Positions 9,290-18,718 of a stretch of DNA of 50,618 bases are shown piece after piece. The first letter of the stretch is position 1; the number at the start of each line of letters is the position of its first letter. Under the pieces are notes generated by a model, which was not told the origin of the DNA, searched no databases, and saw only the letters and a program-made list of their open reading frames with translations. A program made the translations under genes and the position numbers. The DNA lies in assembly GCF_900659635.1 (NCBI RefSeq), contig NZ_CAACVB010000033.1, forward strand, positions 1-50,618, in the 5' to 3' direction. The stretch is from Actinomadura roseirufa (GTDB taxonomy: Bacteria > Actinomycetota > Actinomycetes > Streptosporangiales > Streptosporangiaceae).

Positions 9290-9502
9290 ATGGTCAATCG
9301 GTCGGATCGGGGCGCGGTACTGAACTGGCGCAAGGGCAGCCGCAGTCACTCGGGCAACGAGTGCGTGGAGGTGGCGGCCGCGGGGACGGCGGTGCTGGTC
9401 CGCGACTCGCGGGATCACTCCGCCGGCATGCTCGCACTCGATTCCACCCAGTGGCGCGTGCTGATGCGCGCCATCCGGAACGGAGACCTGGACGGCCGCT
9501 GA
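9290..9502 (+). CDS. DUF397 small protein
   Basis: A 70-aa protein typical of the actinobacterial DUF397 family: LNWRKGSRSHSGNECVEVA (core motif W-K-S-S...G-N-C-V-E-V), then VLVRDSRD and a C-terminal W..L...I. The ATG is preceded by GGAGGG at 8 bp. These proteins work as partners of XRE/DUF5753 regulators, such as the gene immediately upstream, and the spacing and orientation fit that pairing. The function is inferred from family context. Confidence 0.92.
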   Translation: MVNRSDRGAVLNWRKGSRSHSGNECVEVAAAGTAVLVRDSRDHSAGMLALDSTQWRVLMRAIRNGDLDGR

Positions 9503-9877
9503 GTCGCGCGGCGCATTCACCTCGTCCCCGCCATGAAATTGTCAGAGAACGCGCGATGAATGATGCGTTTTCGGCGACTTGTGACAATGAGGGAACGCGG
9601 GGGGACAGACCCGCCCTCGCCCGTCATGGAAACGCCCCGATCCGTGACGGGCGGAAGGACCGGCGACACCCGGCCCACCGACCCGCCCCCCGCGACACCC
9701 CGCCTCCCTCCCCGCCCCAAGACGCCGCGCCCACCCACCAAGCCCCCACGCCCAAGATCGCGCTCGCACCCGCGATGCCCCCCTGCCTGCGCCGCCGTCC
9801 CTGCCCGCGCCGGCGGTTGTGTCGGTGATGGTGGCCCTGGTCGCGTCGCCTGTCGCGTGCTTGCCTACGCTGGAACC

Positions 9878-12733
9878 GTGGCCGATCACGCTCGCCGGCT
9901 GGACGCCGCGCTTCCCGGGGTGTTCCGCACCGACCTGACCGCGCGGGCCGCCTACTCCTCCGACGCCTCCCTCTACAGGCGGGTCCCCGCCGCCGTGGCC
10001 GAGCCGCGCTCCACCGGGGAGCTCGCGCGGGTCCTGGCGCTGGCCGCCGCGGAGGGGCTGCCGGTGACCGCGCGCGGCGGCGGCACCTCGGTCGCCGGGA
10101 ACGCGATCGGCTCCGGCGTGGTCGTCGATACCTCCCGGCACCTGAACCGGATCCGGTCCCTCGACCCCGAGGCGCGCACCGCCGTCGTCGAGCCGGGCGC
10201 GATCCTGGACGACCTGCGCGCGGCCGCCGCCCCGTACGCGCTGACGTTCGGGCCCGACCCGTCCACCCATGCGCGCTGCACCCTCGGCGGGATGATCGGC
10301 AACAACGCGTGCGGGGCGCACAGCGTGGCGTGGGGCACCACGGCCGCGAACGTCGTGGCGCTGCGGGTGCTGCTGCCGGACGGGCGCGAGGTGATCGCAA
10401 GGCGCGGGACGTCGGGTGACGGCGCGCTGGACGCGGAGCTGACCCGCATCCGCGACGCGCACCTGGGTCCGCTTCGCACCGAGCTGGGACGATTCGGACG
10501 CCAGGTGTCCGGCTATGGGCTGCATCACCTGCTGCCCGAGAACGGCTTCGACGTCGCGAAGGCCCTCGTCGGCTCCGAGGGGACGTGCGGATTCGTCACC
10601 GAGGCCACCGTCCGGCTCGTGCCCCTCCCGAAGGCGCGCGCGCTGGTCGTGCTGGGGTTCGCGGACGTGTTCGACGCGGCGGAGGCGGCGCCGGTCGCCG
10701 TCCGGGCGGGCGCGTTGACCGTCGAGGGCATGGCCGCGGACCTGCTGGCCGCGCTGCGCTCGCGGCCGGGCCGGGCCGGCGCGGGAGCGGATCTGCCGCC
10801 GGGCGGCGGCTGGCTGTACTGCGAGGTCGGCGGCGACTCCGCGACGGCGGCGCGGGACGCCGCGCACACGCTGGCCGGGGCCGTCCAGGCGCGGGTGCCG
10901 GGAACGGTCCGCACCGTGGTGGACGACCCGGAACGGATGCGGGCGCTGTGGCGGATCCGCGAGGCCGGCGCCGGGATCGTGACCCGGCTGCCGGACGGCG
11001 GCGAGGCGTGGCCGGGCTGGGAGGACTCGGCCGTCCCGCCGGACCGGCTCGCCCCGTACCTGCGCGAGCTCTACGGGCTGATGGAGGCGCACGGGCTGCG
11101 CGGCGTGCCGTTCGGGCACTTCGGGGAGGGCTGCCTGCACCTGCGCGTGGACTTCGCGCTGGCCGAGCCGCGCGGCGTCGCGGGGTACCGGGCCTTCATC
11201 GAGAGCGCGGCCGGGCTCGTCCTCGCGCACGGCGGAACGGTCTCGGGCGAGCACGGCGACGGGCGCGCCCGGTCGGAGCTGCTCGCGCGGATGTACTCGC
11301 CGGACCTGCTGCGCGCGTTCGCGGCCTTCAAGGCGGCCTTCGACCCCGAGCGGCGAATGAACCCCGGCGTCATCGTCGACCCCGAGCCGCTGGACCTCGG
11401 GATACGTCCGGGTCCGGGGCGCGAGGCTCTGGCCGTCACGCCCGTCCACGCGCTGTCGCGGGACGGCGGTTCGCTCGCCGCGGCCGTGCACCGGTGCGTG
11501 GGCATCGGCGCGTGCCGCACCCTGGACACCGGGTCCATGTGCCCGTCGTTCAAGGTGACGCAAGACGAGGTGCACTCCACCCGCGGCCGGGCCCGCGTGC
11601 TGGCGGAGATGCTGCGGGGCGAGCTTCCGGGTGGGTGGCGGTCGCGGGAGGCGCGCGACGCGCTCGACCTGTGCCTGTCGTGCAAGGCGTGCGCGAGCGA
11701 ATGTCCAGTGAATGTCGACATGGCGACTTATAAAGCGGAATTCCTCTCCCGGCACTATGCCGGACGGCGCCGCCCGATGGCGCACTACTCGCTGGGCTGG
11801 CTGCCGCTGTGGTCGCGTCTCGGTACCGCCGTCCCCAGGGCGTCCCGGCTGGTCAACGCGGTGCTGGCGCGGAAACCCCTCGCGGCGGCGGTGAAGCGCG
11901 CGGCGGGCGTCGAGCCGCGCCGCCCGATGATCCGCTTCGCGGACCGGACGCTGCGCCGCACGCTCCGCTCCGGGCGCTCCGGGCGCTCCGGGCGGGGTGG
12001 GGCGCGGTACGGGCGTGCCGGGACGGTCGTGCTCTGGCCGGACACCTTCACCGAGCACCACGCGCCCGAGGCGGGCCTGGCGGCGGTCGAGGTCCTGGAC
12101 GCGCTCGGGTACCGGGTGCTCGTCCCGCCGGGCCGCGTGTGCTGCGGGCTGACCTGGCACTCCACCGGCCAGCTCGGCACCGCGCGGCGCGTCCTGCGGC
12201 GCACCCTCGCCGTGCTGCGGCCGGCGCTCGACGCGGGGTTCCCGATCGTCGGGCTCGAACCGTCCTGCACGGTGATGCTGCGGGACGAGGCGCCCGAGCT
12301 GCTCCCGGACGACCCGGGCGCGGCGCGGCTCGCGGAGCTCACCGTCACGCTGGCCGAGCTGGTCGCCGGGCACGGCGGTGACTGGCCGTTCGGGACGCTG
12401 GACGCTCCGGCCGTCGCGCAGCCCCACTGCCACCAGGAGGCGAAGGGCTCCTACGCGCCGGACCTCGCCGTCCTGAAGCGGCTCGGTGTGCGCACCGACG
12501 TGGTCGAGGCCGGGTGCTGTGGTCTCGCGGGCGACTTCGGTTACACGCCCGGCCACTGGGAGGTCTCGCAGGGCTGCGCCGAACGCGAGCTGTATCCGAA
12601 GGTGCGCGCCGCGGACGGGGCACTGATCCTCGCCGACGGCTTCTCCTGCCGGACACAGATCGAGCAGGGGACGGGGCGGCGCGCGCTCCATCTCGCGCAA
12701 GTACTTCAGCGGGCCCTGCCCCGTTCCTCCTAG
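9878..12733 (+). CDS. FAD-linked oxidase / Fe-S oxidoreductase fusion (GlcD-GlpC/YdiJ type)
   Basis: Probable D-2-hydroxyacid (lactate-type) dehydrogenase, 951 aa, fusing two modules. The N-terminal FAD_binding_4 domain (about 35-205) has PVTARGGGTSVAGNAIG and GGMIGNNACGAHS; the FAD-oxidase C-terminal domain (about 230-505) ends with HGDGRARSELLARMYSP. An Fe-S part follows: CVGIGACRT.....CPSF and CLSCKACASECP (4Fe-4S ligands), then two CCG motifs (CCGLTWHSTGQ, CCGLAGDFGY) of the GlpC heterodisulfide-reductase-like domain. The GTG at 9878 starts just before the family N-terminus; the upstream frame (9560-9877) is Pro-rich, lacks a domain and is treated as non-coding. Electrons probably pass to the respiratory chain. 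The stop overlaps the convergent exporter gene by 4 bp. Confidence 0.9.
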   Translation: MADHARRLDAALPGVFRTDLTARAAYSSDASLYRRVPAAVAEPRSTGELARVLALAAAEGLPVTARGGGTSVAGNAIGSGVVVDTSRHLNRIRSLDPEARTAVVEPGAILDDLRAAAAPYALTFGPDPSTHARCTLGGMIGNNACGAHSVAWGTTAANVVALRVLLPDGREVIARRGTSGDGALDAELTRIRDAHLGPLRTELGRFGRQVSGYGLHHLLPENGFDVAKALVGSEGTCGFVTEATVRLVPLPKARALVVLGFADVFDAAEAAPVAVRAGALTVEGMAADLLAALRSRPGRAGAGADLPPGGGWLYCEVGGDSATAARDAAHTLAGAVQARVPGTVRTVVDDPERMRALWRIREAGAGIVTRLPDGGEAWPGWEDSAVPPDRLAPYLRELYGLMEAHGLRGVPFGHFGEGCLHLRVDFALAEPRGVAGYRAFIESAAGLVLAHGGTVSGEHGDGRARSELLARMYSPDLLRAFAAFKAAFDPERRMNPGVIVDPEPLDLGIRPGPGREALAVTPVHALSRDGGSLAAAVHRCVGIGACRTLDTGSMCPSFKVTQDEVHSTRGRARVLAEMLRGELPGGWRSREARDALDLCLSCKACASECPVNVDMATYKAEFLSRHYAGRRRPMAHYSLGWLPLWSRLGTAVPRASRLVNAVLARKPLAAAVKRAAGVEPRRPMIRFADRTLRRTLRSGRSGRSGRGGARYGRAGTVVLWPDTFTEHHAPEAGLAAVEVLDALGYRVLVPPGRVCCGLTWHSTGQLGTARRVLRRTLAVLRPALDAGFPIVGLEPSCTVMLRDEAPELLPDDPGAARLAELTVTLAELVAGHGGDWPFGTLDAPAVAQPHCHQEAKGSYAPDLAVLKRLGVRTDVVEAGCCGLAGDFGYTPGHWEVSQGCAERELYPKVRAADGALILADGFSCRTQIEQGTGRRALHLAQVLQRALPRSS

Positions 12734-14586
12734 GCGAGGCGGGAGAAGCGGCGGGCGGCCCAGATCAGGCCGCCCACCGTGAGCGCGGCCATCAGGCCGC
12801 ATTCGAGAAGCACCGGCGGTTGCCATCCCCCCATGCTCAGCGGCCGGAACAGCCCGGACGGGGCGTCCGGCAGGAAGACGGCGATGGTGCGATGCATGAC
12901 GTCCACCGCATAGGTCAGCGGGTTGGCCAGCGCCGCCCCCGCCATCCACGCGGGCATCGCGCTCAGCGGGAAGAACGAGCCGGACAGGAACACCAGCGGC
13001 GCCATGATGACGGTCAGGACCGTTCCGAAGGTCTGCGGGCGGCGGATGAGGGTGGACAGCAGGACGCTCAGGATGGTCATGGTCAGCGAGATCAGGACCA
13101 GCTCGCCCAGCAGCAGCGCGAGCAGGAGGCCGTCGAGCGGGACGCCGACCAGCCCGCCGGTGGTGAGCAGAATGCAACCCTGGCTGGTGGCGACCGTCGT
13201 CCCGCCCAGGCACTTGCCGACCAGCAGCGAGCCGCGGCCGGCGGGGCCCGCGAGCATCTCGCGCAGGAACCCGCCCTGCCGGTCCCACATGATCGAGGTG
13301 CCGGTGGCGAGCGCGGGGCCCTGCGCGGCCGTCACCAGCGCCCCGGAGAACAGGAAGAGCTGGTAGCCGCCGCCGTTGGCGCCGGGCATCAGGTTCGCCA
13401 GGCCGATGCCGAGGATGAACAGGAACACCAGGGGCTGGATCAGGGAGATGGCCGCCCCGAGGTGATCCCGCCTGAAGTGCAGCATCTCGCGCCGCCACAC
13501 CATCCCCATGGCGCGCAGTTCCGCGCGCGGCCCGCCCCGGCCGGGCTCATGCGCCGGGGCTCGGACCGCGTGGGACGCGGCGGCCGGGACGCCGGTGCGC
13601 TCCGGTGCCGCCTCGTCGCGGATCCGGTGCCCGGTGTGGTGCAGGAAGACGTCGTCCAGGGTGGGCGAGGTGACACGCGCCTCGTACACGGGGACGTCGA
13701 GCTCGGTGAGCAGCCGGGGCAGCACCCGCGCGCCGTCGGGCACGTGGAAGCACAGGCCCCGGCCGCCACGGGCGACGTCCAGCCCGAGCCGCTCGCCGAT
13801 CAGCAGCGCCGCCGCCGCGTCGTCGCCGGTGCGCAGGTCCACCCGGTCGGCGCCGAGCACCGACTTGAGCTCGGCCGGGGCGCCCTGCACGACGATCCGG
13901 CCCGCGTCGATGATCGCGATGCGGTCGCAGTGCTCGGCCTCTTCGAGATGGTGCGTGGTCAGGAAGAGGGTGACCGCCTCGTTCCGGCACACGTGCCGCA
14001 GGTGGTGCCAGACCTGGGCGCGCGCGTTCGGGTCGAGCCCGATGGTCGGCTCGTCCAGGAAAAGGATCTGCGGACGGTGCAGCAGCGCGCGGGCGATCTC
14101 CAGGCGGCGGCGCATGCCGCCGGAGAAGGTGTGCACCATCCGGTCGCGGCAGGCGGTCAGCCCGACCAGCGCGAGCGTCTCCTCGATCCTCGCCGGGACC
14201 CGCGCGGCCGGGACGTTGTACAGGTCGGCGTGGAACCGGAGGTTCTCGGCCGCGGTCAGCCGGTCGTCCAGGGTGGACTCCTGGAAGATCAGCCCGATCC
14301 GGCGGCGCGCCGCCGCGGCGTCCGTGCGCGTGTCGTGGCCGGCGATCTCGACCCGGCCGGACGTGGGCACCGCCAGCGTGCACAGCATCGCGATCGTGGT
14401 GGTCTTGCCCGCCCCGTTGGGCCCGAGGAAGCCGAAGCTCTCGCCGGGCGCGATCGTGAGGTCGACCCCGGCCACCGCGTCCGCGCTCGCGCCGGGGTAC
14501 CGCTTGCGCAGGCCGGTCGCCGTGATCGCGGGCGTCGTCCGGGTGGGCTCGGCGGGCGTGGTGGCGGTGCCCGGCCGGACGCTCAC
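12730..14586 (-). CDS. lanthipeptide ABC exporter, ATPase and permease fused (CinT-CinH-like)
   Basis: Predicted exporter or immunity pump for the lanthipeptide, 618 aa. The N-terminal ABC ATPase (about 20-310) has Walker A GPNGAGKTT (residues 55-63), signature FSGGMRRRLEIA, Walker B ILFLDEPTIGLDP and H-loop TTHH, of the DrrA/CcmA type. An Ala/Pro linker leads to an ABC-2 permease (about 355-618) with six hydrophobic segments. In the cinnamycin cluster these are two genes, cinT and cinH. The GTG start overlaps the stop of the hydroxylase gene as GTGA, so translation is coupled. Last gene of the operon. Confidence 0.9.
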   Translation of the reverse strand: MSVRPGTATTPAEPTRTTPAITATGLRKRYPGASADAVAGVDLTIAPGESFGFLGPNGAGKTTTIAMLCTLAVPTSGRVEIAGHDTRTDAAAARRRIGLIFQESTLDDRLTAAENLRFHADLYNVPAARVPARIEETLALVGLTACRDRMVHTFSGGMRRRLEIARALLHRPQILFLDEPTIGLDPNARAQVWHHLRHVCRNEAVTLFLTTHHLEEAEHCDRIAIIDAGRIVVQGAPAELKSVLGADRVDLRTGDDAAAALLIGERLGLDVARGGRGLCFHVPDGARVLPRLLTELDVPVYEARVTSPTLDDVFLHHTGHRIRDEAAPERTGVPAAASHAVRAPAHEPGRGGPRAELRAMGMVWRREMLHFRRDHLGAAISLIQPLVFLFILGIGLANLMPGANGGGYQLFLFSGALVTAAQGPALATGTSIMWDRQGGFLREMLAGPAGRGSLLVGKCLGGTTVATSQGCILLTTGGLVGVPLDGLLLALLLGELVLISLTMTILSVLLSTLIRRPQTFGTVLTVIMAPLVFLSGSFFPLSAMPAWMAGAALANPLTYAVDVMHRTIAVFLPDAPSGLFRPLSMGGWQPPVLLECGLMAALTVGGLIWAARRFSRLA

Positions 14587-15479
14587 GACCGTCCCGCGAG
14601 GGCGTCGGCCCAGGTGTCGGGGACGGCGCAGCCGAAGCTCCACCGGTGCCGTGTCGTCGGGTTGACGATGCAGTGCCAGAACAGGCGCTCGGGGTCCTGC
14701 TCGACCTTGAAGAACCGCGCCATCCTGGGCCGCTCCGGCAAGGTGACAAGTTCGCGGGTCTCGGGGTGCTGGTACCGGAAGAAGGAGGTGTGCTCGGGGT
14801 CGGAGAAGTCCTCGTCGACGTCGATCAGGTACATCCGCCAGCCGGGCTGGTCCTCGTTGGTGTGCCACAACCGGTAGCTCGACGGCGGGTACCACATGCT
14901 GCCGGACAGCCTGACCTCTCCGCCGAAGACCTTCTCCAGCGCGGTGACCAGCCGTGCCTTGGCCGCGTAGTAGGCGTCGTAGCCCTCGTGGTCGACGTGG
15001 TCGTCCAGGTTGATGAGGTGGAAGTCGCGCCTGTGCCCCGGGTCCGCCGGGGCGCCCGGCGCGGTCCGCCACGCCTGGTACTCCGCGCTGCCCGGGGCCA
15101 GCGAGGTGGAGTGCAGGTCCTCCGCGCGGAACCGGTCGTCGAAACGCCCGAGGTCGACCGTGGACGGCTTGATCTTCAACGCGGGCAGCTCGGCGATGAC
15201 GTCGGCGAATCCGGGGAGCCGGTCCATGTCGTACTCGTAGTGGTAGAACGCCGCGGGCTCGGCCGCGGGCGGCGCCGGCCGCACCGCGAGCTCCGGCGCC
15301 GCCGCGGCGAGGTCCGGCGCTGCGGACGCGACCGCCAGATCCCGGCCGTCGAAGAGGTAACCGTGCACCCGGCCGAGGCGGATCATCTCCGGGACCGCGG
15401 TCATGGCCTTCATCTGCTGCCTGATCCGGGTGTCGGCGAGGGCGGCCCGCAGGAAGGCGCTACAGGACTCGACGGACAT
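14583..15479 (-). CDS. cinX: CinX-like Fe(II)/2-oxoglutarate hydroxylase with Nif11-like N-terminus
   Basis: By position and content this is the counterpart of CinX/DurX, which hydroxylates the beta carbon of Asp15 in cinnamycin-type peptides. The protein is 298 aa. Residues 1-50 resemble a Nif11/N11P leader-like domain (FLRAALADTRIRQQMKAM, then RVHGYLFDG). An Ala/Pro linker follows. The catalytic region (about 190-285) has WHTNED (H206, with E209/D210), WRMYLIDVDED, a second His in FWHCIV (H269) and an Arg cluster RHRWSFG, a pattern seen in cupin-fold 2OG oxygenases. The ATG overlaps the lanM 3' end by 20 bp. Exact Fe ligands are inferred. Confidence 0.82.
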   Translation of the reverse strand: MSVESCSAFLRAALADTRIRQQMKAMTAVPEMIRLGRVHGYLFDGRDLAVASAAPDLAAAAPELAVRPAPPAAEPAAFYHYEYDMDRLPGFADVIAELPALKIKPSTVDLGRFDDRFRAEDLHSTSLAPGSAEYQAWRTAPGAPADPGHRRDFHLINLDDHVDHEGYDAYYAAKARLVTALEKVFGGEVRLSGSMWYPPSSYRLWHTNEDQPGWRMYLIDVDEDFSDPEHTSFFRYQHPETRELVTLPERPRMARFFKVEQDPERLFWHCIVNPTTRHRWSFGCAVPDTWADALAGRS

Positions 15480-18400
15480 GGTTCAGATCACTCCTCGGGT
15501 GGAGACCGGGCGGTGGGTCCAGGAGCAGCGCCGAGGGGACCCGCTCCGGATGGGCCAGTCGCAGGAAATGCATCCCGAAACCGGACAGGCCGAGCATCAG
15601 CCCGGGGAAGAAGCCCTGGGCGGACGCGAGCGGGGCGTCCTCGATGTTGCGCCACTGCGCCTGTACCTGGACGTTGGCCTCGAGACGGAACGCCGGCTCG
15701 TCCGCGAGCAGCGCGAACCGCAGGAACAGTTCGGCGTTCCCCGACCGGCCGTGGCACAGGGAGTCGTTCATCAGGCGCGGGAAGTTGCGCATCGTCGCCG
15801 TCAGCGCCTGTCTCGCCTCGGTCAACAGCGCGTCGTCGTCCTTGCCGAGCAGGGCCCAGCTCTGGACGCGGCTCAGCCCGATCCCCGCGCTGCCGTTGCA
15901 CCAGGCGTTGGCGTAGTGGCGTCCCTGCCAGAGCGTGCCGCCGGGGAACTCGCGCAGGTCGTACCAGTCCCGCGCGCTCTGGTCGAAGTGGAGGGACTCG
16001 TAGGCGAAGGCCCGCCGCCCGGCCGAGACGTACTCGGGACGGTCGGTGAGCCGGCCCAGCGCGATCAGTGCCCAGCCGACACCGCCCGCCCCGTGCGACA
16101 GCCCGGTCAGGTTGGCCCCGGCGGCGCCGAGGTCGGAGCCGGGCCAGGAGAGCGCGTCGCCGACGGCCTCCGCGCGGCGCAGCAGATGCGCCGCGCACCG
16201 GTGCGCCTGCTCCAGGCCCCGGCCGTCCGCGGCCTCGGCCAGCCCGATCAGCACCGGGATGAGCCCGGCCACGCCGTGGAAGACGTCCAGGTGATCGTCG
16301 CGGTCGATGCGCCCGGTCAGCTCGTCGCTCAGGTCGAGGGCGCGGTCGAGCAGCGCGCGCTCGCCCCACAGGCGGTACAGGTGCGTGAGGATGTAGATCA
16401 TGCCGCCGAGCCCGCTGAAGGCGCCGATGCGCCCGCGGTCGACCGTGGCGGTGGCGTGCTCCAGCGCCCGCCGCGCGGCCGTGTGGAAGCCCGGCGACGG
16501 AGCGAGGGCGTCGAGGTAGGCCAGGAACAGGGCGATGCCGCCCGAGCCGTTGTAGAGGTCGGCCTCGATGTCGACCTCCTTCCGCCCGGTGCGGGTGATC
16601 ATGAAGGAGGTCCACGGGGCGGGCGCGTCCGGCTCGCGGAGCATCGCGCAGAGCAGTTCCCCGAGCCCGGCGGCCTGCTCGACGCACGTGGCGGCGAAGT
16701 CGGCGCTGGTGACATCGCCGCCGGACAACCCGGCGGCGATGTACTGGCGCTGCTGGGCGCGGTTCTGGGAGGACAGCCCCCTGATCCGGGAGGCGGCGTG
16801 GGCGAGCGGGCTCGTCTCCAGATCCGCCTCGACTTCGGACTCGTGGTCGTGGACGAGCCCGGTAGCGCCCGCCTCCACGGTGAACAGCGGGATGTCCAGG
16901 CGCCACATCGACGACAGCTCCCACTCGGGAAGGGCCGCGTCCTGGTCCCACTTGCGCGGGAAGGTGCGCACGGCGGCGAACAGCAGGTCGGCCTCCAGCG
17001 GTTCCAGCAGGCACCGGGGATGCTGGGCCGCCGCGATCAGCTGCGTGTAGACCTGGGTGCTCCAGTTGATGAAACGGACCTTCGCGCCGGCGAAGTTCTC
17101 GGTGACGCAGGCGATCGCCGCGTCGGGCCGTTCCTGGAACCATCGGTACACCCGGTCGAAGCCCGAGCCGATGGCGTCGGCGAAGTCCTCGGCGTGCGTC
17201 AGATCCGCGCCGATGAACACCCGGTTGGCGGCCCCCGGGTCGACGCGCACCCCTTCGCGGTAGGTGACGTACGACTCGAACGACTGCCGCCGGTCGACCT
17301 GCGGTACCGACATCGGCATCTCGTAACCGCCGCCGCCGGTGTACCCGCTGAGCCGCATCTCGCCCTCGGGCGCCGCGCCGCTCCTCGGCCACTCGATCAT
17401 GCCGGTCTTGAAGACCGAGTCCATCAGGGTGCCCGACGGGCGGGGGTACCCCTTGGGCAGGGTCCCGAGGACGGTCTCGCAGTCGCAGATGAAGGCGTGA
17501 CCGTCGGCGACGAGGACGTTCTCGAAGTGCAGGTCGCCGCCGCCGAGCACGTAGAAGATCGCCAGGTAGCCGCCGAGCTCGGCGTAGACGTGCTCGGCCT
17601 GCTCACGGGAGGCGACCCGGTTGCGTCCCGGCGGGATCAGCGCCTCGTAGCCGTAGCCGTCCTTGGGCAGCACGGCCCGCTCGGCGTAACCGAGGACGCC
17701 GTCGTCGCGCAGCCGTGCCAGCAGCCCCTGGAAACCGGCCTCGCCCTCCAGGCCGCGGGGCTTGTAGACCACGGACTCGTGCGCGCCGTCCGCGAGCTCG
17801 ACGCCGACGATCGCGACGCTGCGGCCTCCGGCGTGGTGGTCGGAGCGGCCGAGCCGCGCGGTGCGCACCGCCGTGACGGGCCGCTCGAAGAACGTCCCGG
17901 ACACCTCGGCGGCGTCGTCCCGGAGCCGGGTGATCATCTCGGTGCCGTGCTCGGCGAGCAGCGCCGTGCCCTGGGAGAGCCAGCGGCCCAGGAGCGGGAA
18001 GTCCATGTAGAAGCGGTGGTAGGCGGTGGCGTCGGCGAACGTCTTGTCGAGATAGGCGCGGTAGTCCTCGCGGGTCGCGGTCGCCGGGTCGATGTCGTGG
18101 ACGTGGCAGTACACCCTCGCGTCGGTCTCCACCGCCCAGGCCAGCGCCAGCTCGAACCGGTCGAGCAGGTGGATCTGGAAGTCGGTGATCAGCCGGGGGT
18201 CGACGCGGACCGCGGCCGCGGCCCCGTCGTCGAGCACGCCGGCCAGCCGGCGGCCGAGGACGATCAGGAAGGGCTCGCAGGCGATGGCGAGCCGGCCGTA
18301 GTAGACGTCGTCCTCGTACCAGTCCGCCCCCGCGGACGCGTCGCCCGCGTGGTCCAGCCCGTCCAGCGCGTCCTGGTAGACGGGCAGCCAGTCGCCGTGA

Positions 18401-18687
18401 AGATCGGTCAGGATCCGGCCCAGTGGGCTGTCGGGGGTGGTGAGGCCGCTCTGGTGCTCAAGGTAGGTCTGCAGGACTTCGCCCAGCGACTCGCCGGTTG
18501 CCCGCCGTGGGCCGGTCTCGGTGCCGGTCTTGGCGTCCAGCTTGGCGGCCAGCCGGGCGATCCGCCAGACGTCGAAGTCCGCCGGCGGCTTCGCGACGTC
18601 GGGCGGGCCGAGGGCGGACACGATCTCGATCCGTTCGGACAGGGTGGCGGCCCTGGCCGCGAGGTGCACGGGATGGGTCGGCGTCAC
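15460..18687 (-). CDS. cinM: class II lanthionine synthetase LanM (CinM-like)
   Basis: Bifunctional enzyme of 1075 aa that phosphorylates and eliminates Ser/Thr and then cyclises Cys onto the dehydro residues. The N-terminal DUF4135 dehydratase (about 90-620) contains kinase-like segments (VVYKPRGLEGEAGFQ, GGGDLHFENVL, CDCETVL). The C-terminal LanC-like cyclase has the zinc ligands C930 (WCNGSAGIG) and C978-H979 (CHGRSGN), and GLSHGAGG. The GTG at 18687 is preferred because GAGGAG lies about 9 bp upstream. The open frame extends back to 18861, but there it only translates a GTCTCG repeat tract into Pro/Arg runs. Encoded directly downstream of its precursor. Confidence 0.93.
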   Translation of the reverse strand: MTPTHPVHLAARAATLSERIEIVSALGPPDVAKPPADFDVWRIARLAAKLDAKTGTETGPRRATGESLGEVLQTYLEHQSGLTTPDSPLGRILTDLHGDWLPVYQDALDGLDHAGDASAGADWYEDDVYYGRLAIACEPFLIVLGRRLAGVLDDGAAAAVRVDPRLITDFQIHLLDRFELALAWAVETDARVYCHVHDIDPATATREDYRAYLDKTFADATAYHRFYMDFPLLGRWLSQGTALLAEHGTEMITRLRDDAAEVSGTFFERPVTAVRTARLGRSDHHAGGRSVAIVGVELADGAHESVVYKPRGLEGEAGFQGLLARLRDDGVLGYAERAVLPKDGYGYEALIPPGRNRVASREQAEHVYAELGGYLAIFYVLGGGDLHFENVLVADGHAFICDCETVLGTLPKGYPRPSGTLMDSVFKTGMIEWPRSGAAPEGEMRLSGYTGGGGYEMPMSVPQVDRRQSFESYVTYREGVRVDPGAANRVFIGADLTHAEDFADAIGSGFDRVYRWFQERPDAAIACVTENFAGAKVRFINWSTQVYTQLIAAAQHPRCLLEPLEADLLFAAVRTFPRKWDQDAALPEWELSSMWRLDIPLFTVEAGATGLVHDHESEVEADLETSPLAHAASRIRGLSSQNRAQQRQYIAAGLSGGDVTSADFAATCVEQAAGLGELLCAMLREPDAPAPWTSFMITRTGRKEVDIEADLYNGSGGIALFLAYLDALAPSPGFHTAARRALEHATATVDRGRIGAFSGLGGMIYILTHLYRLWGERALLDRALDLSDELTGRIDRDDHLDVFHGVAGLIPVLIGLAEAADGRGLEQAHRCAAHLLRRAEAVGDALSWPGSDLGAAGANLTGLSHGAGGVGWALIALGRLTDRPEYVSAGRRAFAYESLHFDQSARDWYDLREFPGGTLWQGRHYANAWCNGSAGIGLSRVQSWALLGKDDDALLTEARQALTATMRNFPRLMNDSLCHGRSGNAELFLRFALLADEPAFRLEANVQVQAQWRNIEDAPLASAQGFFPGLMLGLSGFGMHFLRLAHPERVPSALLLDPPPGLHPRSDLNHVRRVL

Positions 18688-18718
18688 GCGGGCGGGCTCC
18701 TCGGCTGCGACTCGGCTG

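Noticed and set aside
9701..9760. C-rich tract that could form a G-quadruplex on the minus strand
   Set aside because: Several G runs exist, but similar runs are expected in this GC-rich DNA and nothing else supports a functional role.
12514..14877. 787-codon plus-strand frame opposite the exporter
   Set aside because: Shadow of the minus-strand ABC exporter, which has all Walker and signature motifs.
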